Assembly (NCBI GenBank): GCA_004195715.1
Contig: PSPX01000010.1
Location: 1 to 37,678, forward strand
Source: Methanobacteriota archaeon
GTDB lineage: Archaea > Thermoplasmatota > Poseidoniia > Poseidoniales > Thalassarchaeaceae
Direction of reading: 5' to 3'
Length of the DNA stretch: 37,678 bases
The notes beneath the pieces were generated by a model that was given only the letters and a program-made list of their open reading frames with translations, did no database searches and was not told the DNA's origin. The translations under genes and the position numbers were made by a program. Shown piece after piece: positions 1 to 8,192 of the stretch; position 1 is the stretch's first letter, and every line of letters begins with the position of its first letter.

Positions 1-1194
1 TGGAAATCAGGACCTTTTCAGATGATGGATTCAATAGGCTCCGCTAGCATGGTTGAGCGACTTGAGGAGAGTGGGCGCAGTGTGCCTGGCTTCCTCAGGA
101 CCGCCGCCGACAATGGAGGATTCTACTCAATCGAGGACGGTGAGATTCAGAGACTCACTCCCGATGGCTCCATGGTCGTTGTCGACCGCCCCGAATCGAC
201 CCTTACGGTTACCGACCTCAAGCGGCGGGGCAAGCCGCTCAAGCGCAACGGCTCGGCAAGCATCTGGGATATGGGGAACAAGATACTGCTAGTTGAGTAC
301 CACTCGAAGATGAACGCAATGGACCCGATGAACATCGAGATGTTGGTCAACGCGGTTGACATCGCCGAGTCAGAGGGCTGGAAGGGTATCGTGATTGGCA
401 ATGACGCCGCCAACTTCTGTGCCGGAGCAAATCTGGGACTGGTCCTCTTCGCGGTTAATCTAGCGGCTTGGAAGGACGTCGAGGACTTCATCGCCGCTGG
501 ACAGGACACATATCAGGCGCTGAAGTACTGCGAGGTGCCCGTAGTTGCAGCTTCGACAGGGATGTGCTTGGGAGGAGGTGCCGAGGTGTTGATGCACTGC
601 GATGCCATCCAAGCTCACGCCGAGTCATACATCGGACTCGTGGAGGTCGGAGTGGGAATCATTCCCGCCTGGGGTGGCTGCAAGGAACTGATGGCCCGCC
701 TGCGCAATTTCGGATTGGTCTCTGAGGGTCCGATGGGCCCCGTCATGAAGGCCTTCGAGTACATCGGGACAGCTCAGGTAGCGAAGTCGGCCGAGCAGGC
801 GCGTTCTATGGGATTCATCGGACCCAATGACTGCATTACGATGAATCGCGACCGCTTGCTCGCGGACGCCAAGATTCGCGCGCTTGAATTGTCCGAGGGC
901 TACGAGCCCCCCGAGCCGCACACATACAACCTCCCCGGTCCAACCGGCAAGACAGCGCTCGAACTGGCAGTCAAGGACCTCGCGCTATCTGGTCAGGCCA
1001 CACCTCACGATGTTGTGGTGACCAACGAGCTGGCTTGGATTCTGACTGGAGGAGATACCGACATGACTGAGACCACGGATGAGGACGACATACTCACCAT
1101 GGAGAGGGAAGTAATAGCCAGACTAGGACGCCATGAGGACTCTCTGGCAAGGATGGAGCACATGCTGGAGACCGGCAAGCCGTTGAGGAACTGA
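1..1194 (+). CDS. 3-hydroxyacyl-CoA dehydrogenase / enoyl-CoA hydratase fusion, C-terminal part (5' truncated by window)
   Basis: Partial gene. The frame is open to base 1 and reads a GPFQMMDSIG stretch typical of the C-terminal domain of 3-hydroxyacyl-CoA dehydrogenases, so the ATGs at 22 and 25 are internal. After a linker comes a crotonase domain: a FCAGANL oxyanion-hole segment (codons near 411-440) and a CLGGGAEVLMHCD segment (near 568-603). This order, dehydrogenase C-terminus followed by enoyl-CoA hydratase, matches FadN-type bifunctional beta-oxidation enzymes, which hydrate trans-2-enoyl-CoA and oxidise the 3-hydroxyacyl-CoA using NAD+. The Rossmann NAD domain must lie upstream of the window. 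The gene ends in a negatively charged tail and is followed 9 bp later by an acyl-CoA dehydrogenase on the same strand, supporting a beta-oxidation operon. Chain-length specificity cannot be read from the sequence. Confidence 0.88.
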   Translation, partial: WKSGPFQMMDSIGSASMVERLEESGRSVPGFLRTAADNGGFYSIEDGEIQRLTPDGSMVVVDRPESTLTVTDLKRRGKPLKRNGSASIWDMGNKILLVEYHSKMNAMDPMNIEMLVNAVDIAESEGWKGIVIGNDAANFCAGANLGLVLFAVNLAAWKDVEDFIAAGQDTYQALKYCEVPVVAASTGMCLGGGAEVLMHCDAIQAHAESYIGLVEVGVGIIPAWGGCKELMARLRNFGLVSEGPMGPVMKAFEYIGTAQVAKSAEQARSMGFIGPNDCITMNRDRLLADAKIRALELSEGYEPPEPHTYNLPGPTGKTALELAVKDLALSGQATPHDVVVTNELAWILTGGDTDMTETTDEDDILTMEREVIARLGRHEDSLARMEHMLETGKPLRN

Positions 1195-1200
1195 GGTGAG
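1194..1200 (+). promoter_or_regulatory. Shine-Dalgarno site of the acyl-CoA dehydrogenase
   Basis: AGGTGAG begins on the last base of the upstream stop codon and lies 3 bases before ATG 1204. It supports that start and coupled translation with the upstream crotonase gene. Confidence 0.6.
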
Positions 1201-1203
1201 AGA

Positions 1204-3009
1204 ATGACAGTGTGGGAGCCACCTATCAGAGAATACGACTTCCTATTCAACGAGGTATTCAATGCAATCGAATCGATAGAGGGACTGGGCTTCGAGGACT
1301 TCGACGCCGATTATCTAGCCATGCTTACAGAGGGCTGGGGGATGCATGCTAAGGAGGTGTGGCTACCGATTAACGAGTTGGGTGACAAGGTGGGCCTGAA
1401 GTTTGAGGATGGAAATATTTCGATGCCGCAAGAATTCAAGGATGCCTATCGCAAAGGCATCGATGAGGGGTGGCTCGCAACCGCTTGCAAACCCGAGCAT
1501 GGAGGTATGGGGGTACCCACCTTCTTCTCCTCGGTCACTTGGTCTGAATTCGGTACTTCTGCCTGCATGGCTCTCAGCGTACTCCCAGCACTTTCGATAG
1601 GTGTCTACGAGGTTCTCACGTCCAATGGAAGACAAGATCTCGTTGACTACTTCGCCCCGAGCCTCGCTTCAGGAGAATTGGCTGGCACGATGTGCCTGAC
1701 AGAGCCTCACGCCGGTACCGACCTCGGCATCATCACGACTAGGGCAGAACCAGAGGACGATGGCTCCTATCGGATATCCGGTACTAAGATTTTCATCACC
1801 TATGGAGAGCATGACATGACTGACAACATCGTCCATCTGGTTCTCGCCAAGGCCCCTGGGGGTCCGGAGGGCACCAGAGGCATTTCTCTCTTTCTAGTCC
1901 CCAAATACCTACCAGCAGAGTGGGAGTCTGGTGGAGTTGAAGGGATATCCCACGACCTAGTCCCTGAACACAACGGGGTGACCTGCTCAGGCAGTGAGGA
2001 GAAGATGGGGCTGCACGCATCTCCAACCTGTGTGATGAATTTCGACGATAGTGTTGGTTGGTTGGTTGGTCCGCTACACGGCGGTATGCCGTTGATGTTC
2101 CAAATGATGAATCGCGAACGCTTAGCTACAGGAATAATGGGATTGGGCCTCGCCGAGATTGCCTACCAAAACGCCCTCGCTTGGTCGCGAGATCGTCGCC
2201 AAGGACGAGATCTAAGGGGCATCCGAGATCCAAACAAGCCTGCTGACAACATCCTAGTCCATCCCGACGTCCGTCGCATGCTCCTCGAGGCCAAGGTCAA
2301 CAACGAAGGTTGTCGCGCCCTCGCAGTCTGGACCGGTATCCTAATCGATCAGATGAACAGTGACGATCCGGAGGTAGCCGAGCCTGCCGAGGCACTGGTG
2401 GCATTGTTCACCCCTATCATCAAAGCCCACTTCACCGATCTTGGTTGTGAGACCTGTTCCACCTGCATGCAGGTCATGGGTGGAGCTGGTTACTGCAGCG
2501 AGTTCGGAGTCGAGCAATTCTACCGTGATGTCAGAATATCAAAGATTTGGGAGGGGACCAACGGAATCCAAGCACTAGATCTAGCCGGGCGCAAAATCAC
2601 CCAGAACATGGGCAAGAATCTCCGTCATCTGATGTGGCCACTCACTGAGTTCATCGAGAAGAATCGCGACATCCCTGAGATGGGCGAGTTCAACAAACCC
2701 CTCCATCAAGGTGTCAGGGGTCTACAGCAAATCACTCTCCTGATGATCGCCGAAGGGATGGCCAATCCGCACTTCCTCGCGGCCGGTGCGACCGACTACT
2801 GTCGCTACTTCGGAAACGTACTCCTTGGATATATGTGGGCCAAGATGGCGAAGGTGTGCCTAGAGAGGCAGGGTGAACCATTCTACGACGCTAAGTTGGC
2901 TAGCGCACGCTTCTTCTTCAAGCGAATATATCCTGAGACAATCAGTCTGGCTGCTAAGATACAATCAGGACCGAAGACTCTGATGGATTACCCCGCGGAG
3001 ATGTTTTGA
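1204..3009 (+). CDS. Acyl-CoA dehydrogenase, DmdC/FadE5-like long form
   Basis: 601-residue FAD-dependent acyl-CoA dehydrogenase that would introduce the trans-2 double bond into acyl-CoA, the step before the upstream hydratase. Visible motifs are MCLTEPHAGTDLG (FAD/substrate signature, about residue 160), an acyl-CoA dehydrogenase middle domain with GTKIFITYGEHD, and KIWEGTNGIQALDL near the C-terminus, where E450 is the expected catalytic base. A C-terminal extension of about 130 residues after this motif matches the roughly 600-aa family that includes DmdC (3-methylmercaptopropionyl-CoA dehydrogenase) and mycobacterial FadE5, rather than the 380-aa short-chain type. DMSP catabolism is possible in a marine organism, but no other dmd gene is visible, so a general fatty acyl substrate is the safer reading. 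Its stop overlaps the next start (TGATG). Confidence 0.92.
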   Translation: MTVWEPPIREYDFLFNEVFNAIESIEGLGFEDFDADYLAMLTEGWGMHAKEVWLPINELGDKVGLKFEDGNISMPQEFKDAYRKGIDEGWLATACKPEHGGMGVPTFFSSVTWSEFGTSACMALSVLPALSIGVYEVLTSNGRQDLVDYFAPSLASGELAGTMCLTEPHAGTDLGIITTRAEPEDDGSYRISGTKIFITYGEHDMTDNIVHLVLAKAPGGPEGTRGISLFLVPKYLPAEWESGGVEGISHDLVPEHNGVTCSGSEEKMGLHASPTCVMNFDDSVGWLVGPLHGGMPLMFQMMNRERLATGIMGLGLAEIAYQNALAWSRDRRQGRDLRGIRDPNKPADNILVHPDVRRMLLEAKVNNEGCRALAVWTGILIDQMNSDDPEVAEPAEALVALFTPIIKAHFTDLGCETCSTCMQVMGGAGYCSEFGVEQFYRDVRISKIWEGTNGIQALDLAGRKITQNMGKNLRHLMWPLTEFIEKNRDIPEMGEFNKPLHQGVRGLQQITLLMIAEGMANPHFLAAGATDYCRYFGNVLLGYMWAKMAKVCLERQGEPFYDAKLASARFFFKRIYPETISLAAKIQSGPKTLMDYPAEMF

Positions 3010-3278
3010 TGTCTGAGGGAAAAGCCGGCCGGAGTCTGAAGATGCGCTTTGAACGCTTCACAAAGAAGGCTTGGGATCTTCCTACAAAACCATCGAACGA
3101 GAAACTCCTCGAGATGTACGCGTTATACAAGCAGGCTACGGAAGGAGATTGCGAGGGCAAGCCCCGTGGGGGCCTGAGGGATCGTGCGAAACACAAGGCC
3201 TGGAAAGCCACCATCGGTACCAGTGAAGCGGCTGCTATGGAGAGATACTGCGAGATTGTAGATTCGTTGATGGGGTAG
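3009..3278 (+). CDS. Acyl-CoA-binding protein (ACBP)
   Basis: 89-residue protein, the usual ACBP length (about 86-90). It shows the family pattern of a KPSNEKLLEMYALYKQATEGD segment followed by a KHKAWKA segment and a C-terminal helix with MERYCEIVDSL. ACBPs are small cytosolic four-helix bundles that bind and buffer long-chain acyl-CoA esters. ATG 3009 overlaps the stop of the acyl-CoA dehydrogenase by one base (TGATG), indicating translational coupling; a TTG three bases earlier is less likely. Its position inside an acyl-CoA cluster supports a role in handing substrates to beta-oxidation enzymes. ACBP is best known from eukaryotes and some bacteria, so an archaeal copy suggests transfer. 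Confidence 0.88.
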   Translation: MSEGKAGRSLKMRFERFTKKAWDLPTKPSNEKLLEMYALYKQATEGDCEGKPRGGLRDRAKHKAWKATIGTSEAAAMERYCEIVDSLMG

Positions 3279-3282
3279 TCCC

Positions 3283-3783
3283 ATGCCGATAGATGACAAC
3301 AAGTTGGTCGCAGAATACAGGGGACTTCGTGGGCCAGTCAAATTCCGCTTGTTCTCTCTCGTTTCGATGCCCGCGGCCAGATTTGCGGGTCTTCGCTTGG
3401 ACCAACTCGATAACGAGGTATGCATCACTTCAATCCCAGGTGGCTGGCGTTCGCAGAACCCATTCAAGACGATGTACTGGGCTGTCCAGGGAATGGGCGC
3501 TGAGTTGGCGACCGGGGCAGCCCCGTTCGCGATGTCACGCGCCATGTCCGAAAAACTCCGGATGTTCGTAGTGGGCACCGAGGCAACCTTCGGCAAGCGC
3601 GCCAAGGGTCGAATCAAGTTCACTTGCGACGGGGTCTCAGCCGCCCGCGACGCCATCGAGCAGAGCCGTGCGAGCGGAGAATCAGTCGAATGCAATCTCA
3701 AATCAGTCGGTAGAGACTCCTCTGGAGACATTGTTTCCGAATGGGTCTTCAAGTGGAACTTCCTAGTTATGAATGGGAGTTGA
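3283..3783 (+). CDS. DUF4442-type hotdog-fold protein, putative thioesterase
   Basis: 166-residue protein starting 4 bp after the ACBP stop. The composition and arrangement (an N-terminal basic helix, then an ITSIPGGWRSQNPFKTMYWAVQGMGAE segment with a central N-P-x-x-T-x-Y-x-A core) resemble DUF4442 proteins of the hotdog superfamily, which are related to acyl-CoA thioesterases such as PaaI. In these folds the conserved Asn and the following helix form the acyl-CoA site. Genomic context, embedded between ACBP and a flavoprotein in an acyl-CoA cluster, supports action on an acyl-CoA or a derived acyl chain. No signal peptide or membrane helix is seen. The family assignment is by eye; the substrate is unknown. 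The 3' end overlaps the next gene by 11 bp. Confidence 0.6.
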   Translation: MPIDDNKLVAEYRGLRGPVKFRLFSLVSMPAARFAGLRLDQLDNEVCITSIPGGWRSQNPFKTMYWAVQGMGAELATGAAPFAMSRAMSEKLRMFVVGTEATFGKRAKGRIKFTCDGVSAARDAIEQSRASGESVECNLKSVGRDSSGDIVSEWVFKWNFLVMNGS

Positions 3784-4801
3784 TTGTCTGGTAAGTACTA
3801 GACTCACTAAGGATGCAGGGACAGAGCACCCGATTATCTGCGGCGCCATGTACCCTTGTTCCAATCCGGAACTAGTGGCCGCAGCCGCAGAAGGTGGCGG
3901 CTTGGCGATAATGCAACCCGTTTCGATGACGTACGTGCACGGATGGGACCTCCGTGAGGGGATACGCTACATGCGCACCCTGACCGACAAACCAATTGGG
4001 TTCAATGCTCTCATCGAGAAGGGCAGTAAGAAGTACTTCGAGAAGATGAATGGCTGGATCGACATCGCGCTTGAGGAAGGAATCCGGTTTTTCGTTACCT
4101 CACTGGGTAAGCCCGATTGGGTGTGTGAGAAGGTCCATGCATACGGTGGAGTGGTATACCACGACGTCACCAATAGAAAGTGGGCAGAGAAGGGGAAGGA
4201 ATGCGGTGTTGACGGTCTAATTTGCGTCAATGATCATGCCGGAGGCCACTTGGGGGCTATGTCGATGGAAGAGATTTACGAGGAACTCCGTGATATGGAA
4301 CTCCCACTAATCTGTGCCGGGGGAGTCGGTAGCGAGAAGGAACTCAACAGAGCTCTCGAGTTAGGCTATGATGGGGTACAGATGGGAACGAGATTCATTG
4401 CAACCACCGAGTGTAACACCCCCGAGGACTACAAAACAGCAATCGTGGACGCCGGCGAGGAGGATATAACGTGGACCAACAGACTCACAGGAGTGCCGAT
4501 TTCGGTCATCAAGGCTCCTGGCTTCAAGCAGGAGAACTCATGGCTAATGCGCAGGCTCCTGCACAGCAGATTCAAGCATCCTGCTAGGATATTACTGAAT
4601 ACGAATTCATTAATACGATTGAGATATCTCTCTAGAAGCAAGAGCAAAAATACTGCTAATAAGAAAAAATACTACTCGGCTGGCAAGAGCGTTGATACTG
4701 TGCACAGCATCGAATCGGCAACCATCATCATGCAGCGTTTAGGTGAGTCCTTGAATTCCAACCCAAAACTCGTTGAAAAATCACAGGACCCTGTCGTTTA
4801 G
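3773..4801 (+). CDS. Nitronate monooxygenase / FabK-like FMN-dependent flavoprotein
   Basis: 342-residue TIM-barrel flavoprotein of the 2-nitropropane dioxygenase family. Seen: an N-terminal TRLTKDAGTEHPIICGAMY segment (typical TKL-G-EYPIIQGAM opening), NDHAGGHLG (family AGGHxG, with the expected Arg replaced by Leu), ICAGGVGSEKELNRALELG (phosphate-binding Gly loop) and DGVQMGTRFIATTE. The family includes nitronate monooxygenases and FabK enoyl reductases; placement at the end of an acyl-CoA cluster favours an enoyl-thioester-related or detoxifying role, but this cannot be decided here. After about residue 260 the protein turns basic and Ser/Asn-rich with an atypical tail of about 80 residues. 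It overlaps the previous gene by 11 bp and the convergent PIN gene by 21 bp. Confidence 0.85.
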   Translation: MGVDCLVSTRLTKDAGTEHPIICGAMYPCSNPELVAAAAEGGGLAIMQPVSMTYVHGWDLREGIRYMRTLTDKPIGFNALIEKGSKKYFEKMNGWIDIALEEGIRFFVTSLGKPDWVCEKVHAYGGVVYHDVTNRKWAEKGKECGVDGLICVNDHAGGHLGAMSMEEIYEELRDMELPLICAGGVGSEKELNRALELGYDGVQMGTRFIATTECNTPEDYKTAIVDAGEEDITWTNRLTGVPISVIKAPGFKQENSWLMRRLLHSRFKHPARILLNTNSLIRLRYLSRSKSKNTANKKKYYSAGKSVDTVHSIESATIIMQRLGESLNSNPKLVEKSQDPVV

Positions 4802-7800
4802 CTGCTGGGCGTCGCCCACAACACCGAATCCGTATTCCTCCTCAAGCGCCCGTGATACCAGCCTGAAGTCGGAGTCCCGGGTGGCTACCAGAACACTACC
4901 CACATCGGATATACTGGTCGATGCGAGGGCCGCTGCGTCCAGCATGATATCACGGTCCCCCTTCTCAGGATAGATGTCCTCTCCCTTAATCGAAGTCCTC
5001 ATTGGGGATCTGCCCCCTCTCCTCTTCTGCTCATCCACCCGTTGGAAGACCTCTCTGTGACCGAGCAGAAAATCCTCCAGATCAATTTCCTCTCCCCTTA
5101 CTTTAGCGGGTTGATTCCATGAATTGAAGGCTCGACAAATAGAATCAACTCTTTGCATCAAGAAGGCATCATCGACCATCTCAGACCATATCGCCTTGTC
5201 GATATAGGTATCCGAAAACATCCTCAGTACAGAGTCAGGGTTCTTGGCGCGATGCATGAACTCCCCTCTAGCAGCTGGAGGAATGTGAAGCAGGATCCTC
5301 CCCTCTCCCGCACGCCGACGGAGCATCCAGTGGAAAGCCCTCTCTACTGTCCAGTTGAGGCTACCTAGGTTGTCTGCTGATAGTTCCTTGATCAAATCGT
5401 CTTTGAGGGCCTCAATAAGGATATTCGTATCGACCATGATGAGAGGCTTCAGGGACAGATTTCTGAGGGGTCTCCTCTGTTTCACCGGAATGGTGCCACT
5501 ATGACTCACGAAAAGAGCGCGCTGACTCTTCTTCAGAGTGTTAGATTGCTTGGCATCCAGATCCCCCGAAGTGATGGCCTTCTCTAGCATCCACAATCCC
5601 TTGATGGGGTCAGTGTCGGCTACTTCCATAGCAAGAATCGTAATCTCTCGAGGGTCCTTTTTCCCCCTCATCTCAATCATGAACCTCCTCTCTAAATCGG
5701 TCTGCCTACTAGCCTTAGATGTCCGGACCTCCTGCAGAGCAGCCCTAACTCTACCTTGGAAAGGGTCTGGCGGTAACCCGTGCTCATCTGGGTATCTGTA
5801 CAATCCTTCTAGAACCTCGACTCTCCTATCTCTGATACTTCCTGAAGCACCGTTCCGAGAGAGTTCCTCCTCTTGGGCCGCGAATTCGATGAGCCCTGTG
5901 CTTGCGGCGGAAGTGTCACCGTCTTCGTACCTCTTGCAGGTTCTGAGGTAGAGTTTGAAGCGTTTGGTGACTGAGCTTGATAGGGCTGGATGAGCATTCA
6001 CCAAGGAGACCGCTTCCCTCCACCCGGCGGCATGTGCAAACTCAATCAGCGACTTCCGCAAAACCAGAGCTGAACGTTCGAAGTCCAGTTTCAGTTTCAT
6101 AGAAGCGTCTTTGTAAGCCCGAGCCGCATTTAATCGGTCCCCGCTGGCGCGCAGGATAGCTGCCCTAACAATCTGGAACTCGGGACCAGTCCTGTCATGC
6201 TCTCGGTACCAATCCTCTAGGGCGGGGACCCCGAGATTGTGCTCGATGACCAGATTGGTTACGGCTGCAATTGTGCGCATTGCAGCACTATCCAACTCAC
6301 ACAATTGGCCGAGAGACTCTACGGCTCCTTTCTCGCTTTCCTCCCCTCCTATCTGGAGATCCATTGCGGCACGATTCAGCTGCAGCGCAATGATTAGGGC
6401 ACCGAACAGGCGTTTCTCCAGATGATTCAGATCTGCCCTCTGGATGGAGTCCTGCAGATTTTCTATCTTACTCTCTTTTACGACTCCGTCTCCGTCAGGC
6501 GATAGGGCCCTTCTGACCTCATTGAGAGACCGGAGTCCGTCAGAATCCAGTTTACCGTGAACGGAATCCATGTCCCGAGGGAGCCCATCTAGCAGAGAGA
6601 TTAGAGCGACAGAGGCGTCAGAGAGGGCATCGTCACCAGCTGAATTGTCAATTGATTTCAGGGCGGTCTTCCGCAGATCAGCAAGGGAATCCCTATTGAT
6701 TTGTGAGCTGCCGAGAAGAAGATGCCATGACATCAGCATCCTGTGAGGGTATGCCATAGACAGAGAAGGATCTCTCTCGAAAGCCGTCACGAGACTCTCG
6801 ATGTCAGCGGCTTTGGTGAATATGTTCAGGATCTCATCGGTATGTCTGATTGACTTCGACTCCCACAGTTTACTCGCCGCCTGCAGTCCAATCTGAATTG
6901 GCGCTCCTTCATGCCTCATTACCATGAGCAACCCACTTTCGCTCATCGAGACTATCGATTCGCGAAGGGTCCGAGTCAGAATCTCCGACTCCACTTCAGA
7001 TAGGATATCTAGAGCGGTTGAGGCGTGTTCACCATCACTGAAAACCGCATCCTCTATGAAACCGAGCGCCTCATTCACATTACCCTGAGAGACTAGGCTT
7101 GAGGCGACCCTCCATCTGAGCGGGCTTGGTAGGGACTCTCCAACATGACTGAGGATTTCAACTCCGTTCAGTAGGTCGGCCGCAGAAAGTTCAACGGAGC
7201 AGGACTCGACATTCTTCCAAGCAGAGACTCTGAGCGCCTCAGATAATCCATCATCACCTTCCTGGTTGGCGCATGCCCTCCATCCCGAAAAATCCCCAGA
7301 ACGCATTCCGATTAGCATTGAGTGCCTGTTGGCCAATTCGCTGATAGCCCCTCCTTTGAGACTCCCGAGGACCTCTCTGGCAGTGTCCTCGGAAACCGAA
7401 GCGAGAAGGACACCCTCGAGGAGCGCCCCTTCACCACTTAACCCTCTCAGAGATGGACTCATCCAACGCATCCACATGCCCGGCCTCGACCGGCCACCTG
7501 TGAGGTCTTGCCTGATGCGCTGGAGTGCGTGGGCCTGCTCGGAATTTGTTGTGAACGGCAGTTCCATCGACAACCACTCTCTGAGACGGACGCGGTCGAG
7601 TGGGTCGAAGCAAGCCGCATCTAACCAATCTCCTGAGTCAATGTCCCTATCAGCGGCTTCGATTACTGGGAATTGTGCCATCTCGGCTATCAGCGGGGCT
7701 TCTCTGGCAAGCCTCCTCCAGACTGGGTGTATGCCCTCCTCACACTCAGAGCGAAGGCCACTCATCTTCGAGTCCAGCGACGAGTCCCAAGAAGTACCGG

Positions 7801-8176
7801 ATTTCCCCTTATGGGCACATAGCACAGCGAGCTTGTAGGCTGCTGGAGCATCTGAGACAAGTACATCAAAAGGGCCCTCGAGCCTGTCATCCATACTCTT
7901 GATCCTGCCCCTCCCTCCCCTACGCCCGATTCTTTGAGGTTGAGAGCGATCTCGACCTACCCCGCCCCCGATTCCTATTGCCTCGGGTGCCGCCTTGTTA
8001 GCTGCGAGGAAGGCCAGAGCCCTCCATTCGAAGGGCAGCAGTGACCACGCTTTAGGTCGCTGAATGGCCTTCCTGCGTCTGCCTACATCGTCTCCTGCTC
8101 TTTGCAGGAGTTCTAGACACTCGTGAAGATAGTCCTCCATAGGACGCCCTCGGGGGTTCTCTCCAGGCACTTCCAT
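4781..8176 (-). CDS. Large helical-repeat protein with C-terminal PIN nuclease domain
   Basis: 1131 residues. The last 220 residues form a PIN domain: IMVDTNILIEAL with D916, RGEF with E972, KGDRDIMLDAAAL with D1074/D1076/D1080, and VATRDSDFRLV with D1101/D1103. All acidic metal-ligand positions of PIN endoribonucleases are present, so it looks catalytically competent. Residues from about 150 to 900 are Leu/Ala-rich amphipathic helices without membrane segments, resembling a TPR/HEAT-type solenoid; residues 1-130 contain a basic Gly/Arg-rich stretch. I do not recognise the full-length family. No antitoxin-like small gene is adjacent, which argues against a simple VapC toxin. A solenoid that selects a target RNA or protein partner for a PIN cleavage module is an inference. 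The start could also be ATG 8140. The 3' end overlaps the convergent flavoprotein by 21 bp. Confidence 0.8.
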   Translation of the reverse strand: MEVPGENPRGRPMEDYLHECLELLQRAGDDVGRRRKAIQRPKAWSLLPFEWRALAFLAANKAAPEAIGIGGGVGRDRSQPQRIGRRGGRGRIKSMDDRLEGPFDVLVSDAPAAYKLAVLCAHKGKSGTSWDSSLDSKMSGLRSECEEGIHPVWRRLAREAPLIAEMAQFPVIEAADRDIDSGDWLDAACFDPLDRVRLREWLSMELPFTTNSEQAHALQRIRQDLTGGRSRPGMWMRWMSPSLRGLSGEGALLEGVLLASVSEDTAREVLGSLKGGAISELANRHSMLIGMRSGDFSGWRACANQEGDDGLSEALRVSAWKNVESCSVELSAADLLNGVEILSHVGESLPSPLRWRVASSLVSQGNVNEALGFIEDAVFSDGEHASTALDILSEVESEILTRTLRESIVSMSESGLLMVMRHEGAPIQIGLQAASKLWESKSIRHTDEILNIFTKAADIESLVTAFERDPSLSMAYPHRMLMSWHLLLGSSQINRDSLADLRKTALKSIDNSAGDDALSDASVALISLLDGLPRDMDSVHGKLDSDGLRSLNEVRRALSPDGDGVVKESKIENLQDSIQRADLNHLEKRLFGALIIALQLNRAAMDLQIGGEESEKGAVESLGQLCELDSAAMRTIAAVTNLVIEHNLGVPALEDWYREHDRTGPEFQIVRAAILRASGDRLNAARAYKDASMKLKLDFERSALVLRKSLIEFAHAAGWREAVSLVNAHPALSSSVTKRFKLYLRTCKRYEDGDTSAASTGLIEFAAQEEELSRNGASGSIRDRRVEVLEGLYRYPDEHGLPPDPFQGRVRAALQEVRTSKASRQTDLERRFMIEMRGKKDPREITILAMEVADTDPIKGLWMLEKAITSGDLDAKQSNTLKKSQRALFVSHSGTIPVKQRRPLRNLSLKPLIMVDTNILIEALKDDLIKELSADNLGSLNWTVERAFHWMLRRRAGEGRILLHIPPAARGEFMHRAKNPDSVLRMFSDTYIDKAIWSEMVDDAFLMQRVDSICRAFNSWNQPAKVRGEEIDLEDFLLGHREVFQRVDEQKRRGGRSPMRTSIKGEDIYPEKGDRDIMLDAAALASTSISDVGSVLVATRDSDFRLVSRALEEEYGFGVVGDAQQLNDRVL

Positions 8177-8192
8177 TCATCAACACATCGCC

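Noticed and set aside
1204-3009. Certain assignment as DmdC (DMSP pathway)
   Set aside because: The length and motifs are shared with other long acyl-CoA dehydrogenases, and no other dmd gene is visible.
3123-3752. 209-codon minus-strand frame opposite ACBP and DUF4442
   Set aside because: No family features; the plus-strand genes are tightly packed and coupled here.
4781-5443. VapC-type toxin-antitoxin module
   Set aside because: The PIN domain is fused to a 900-residue N-terminal part and no small antitoxin-like gene is adjacent.
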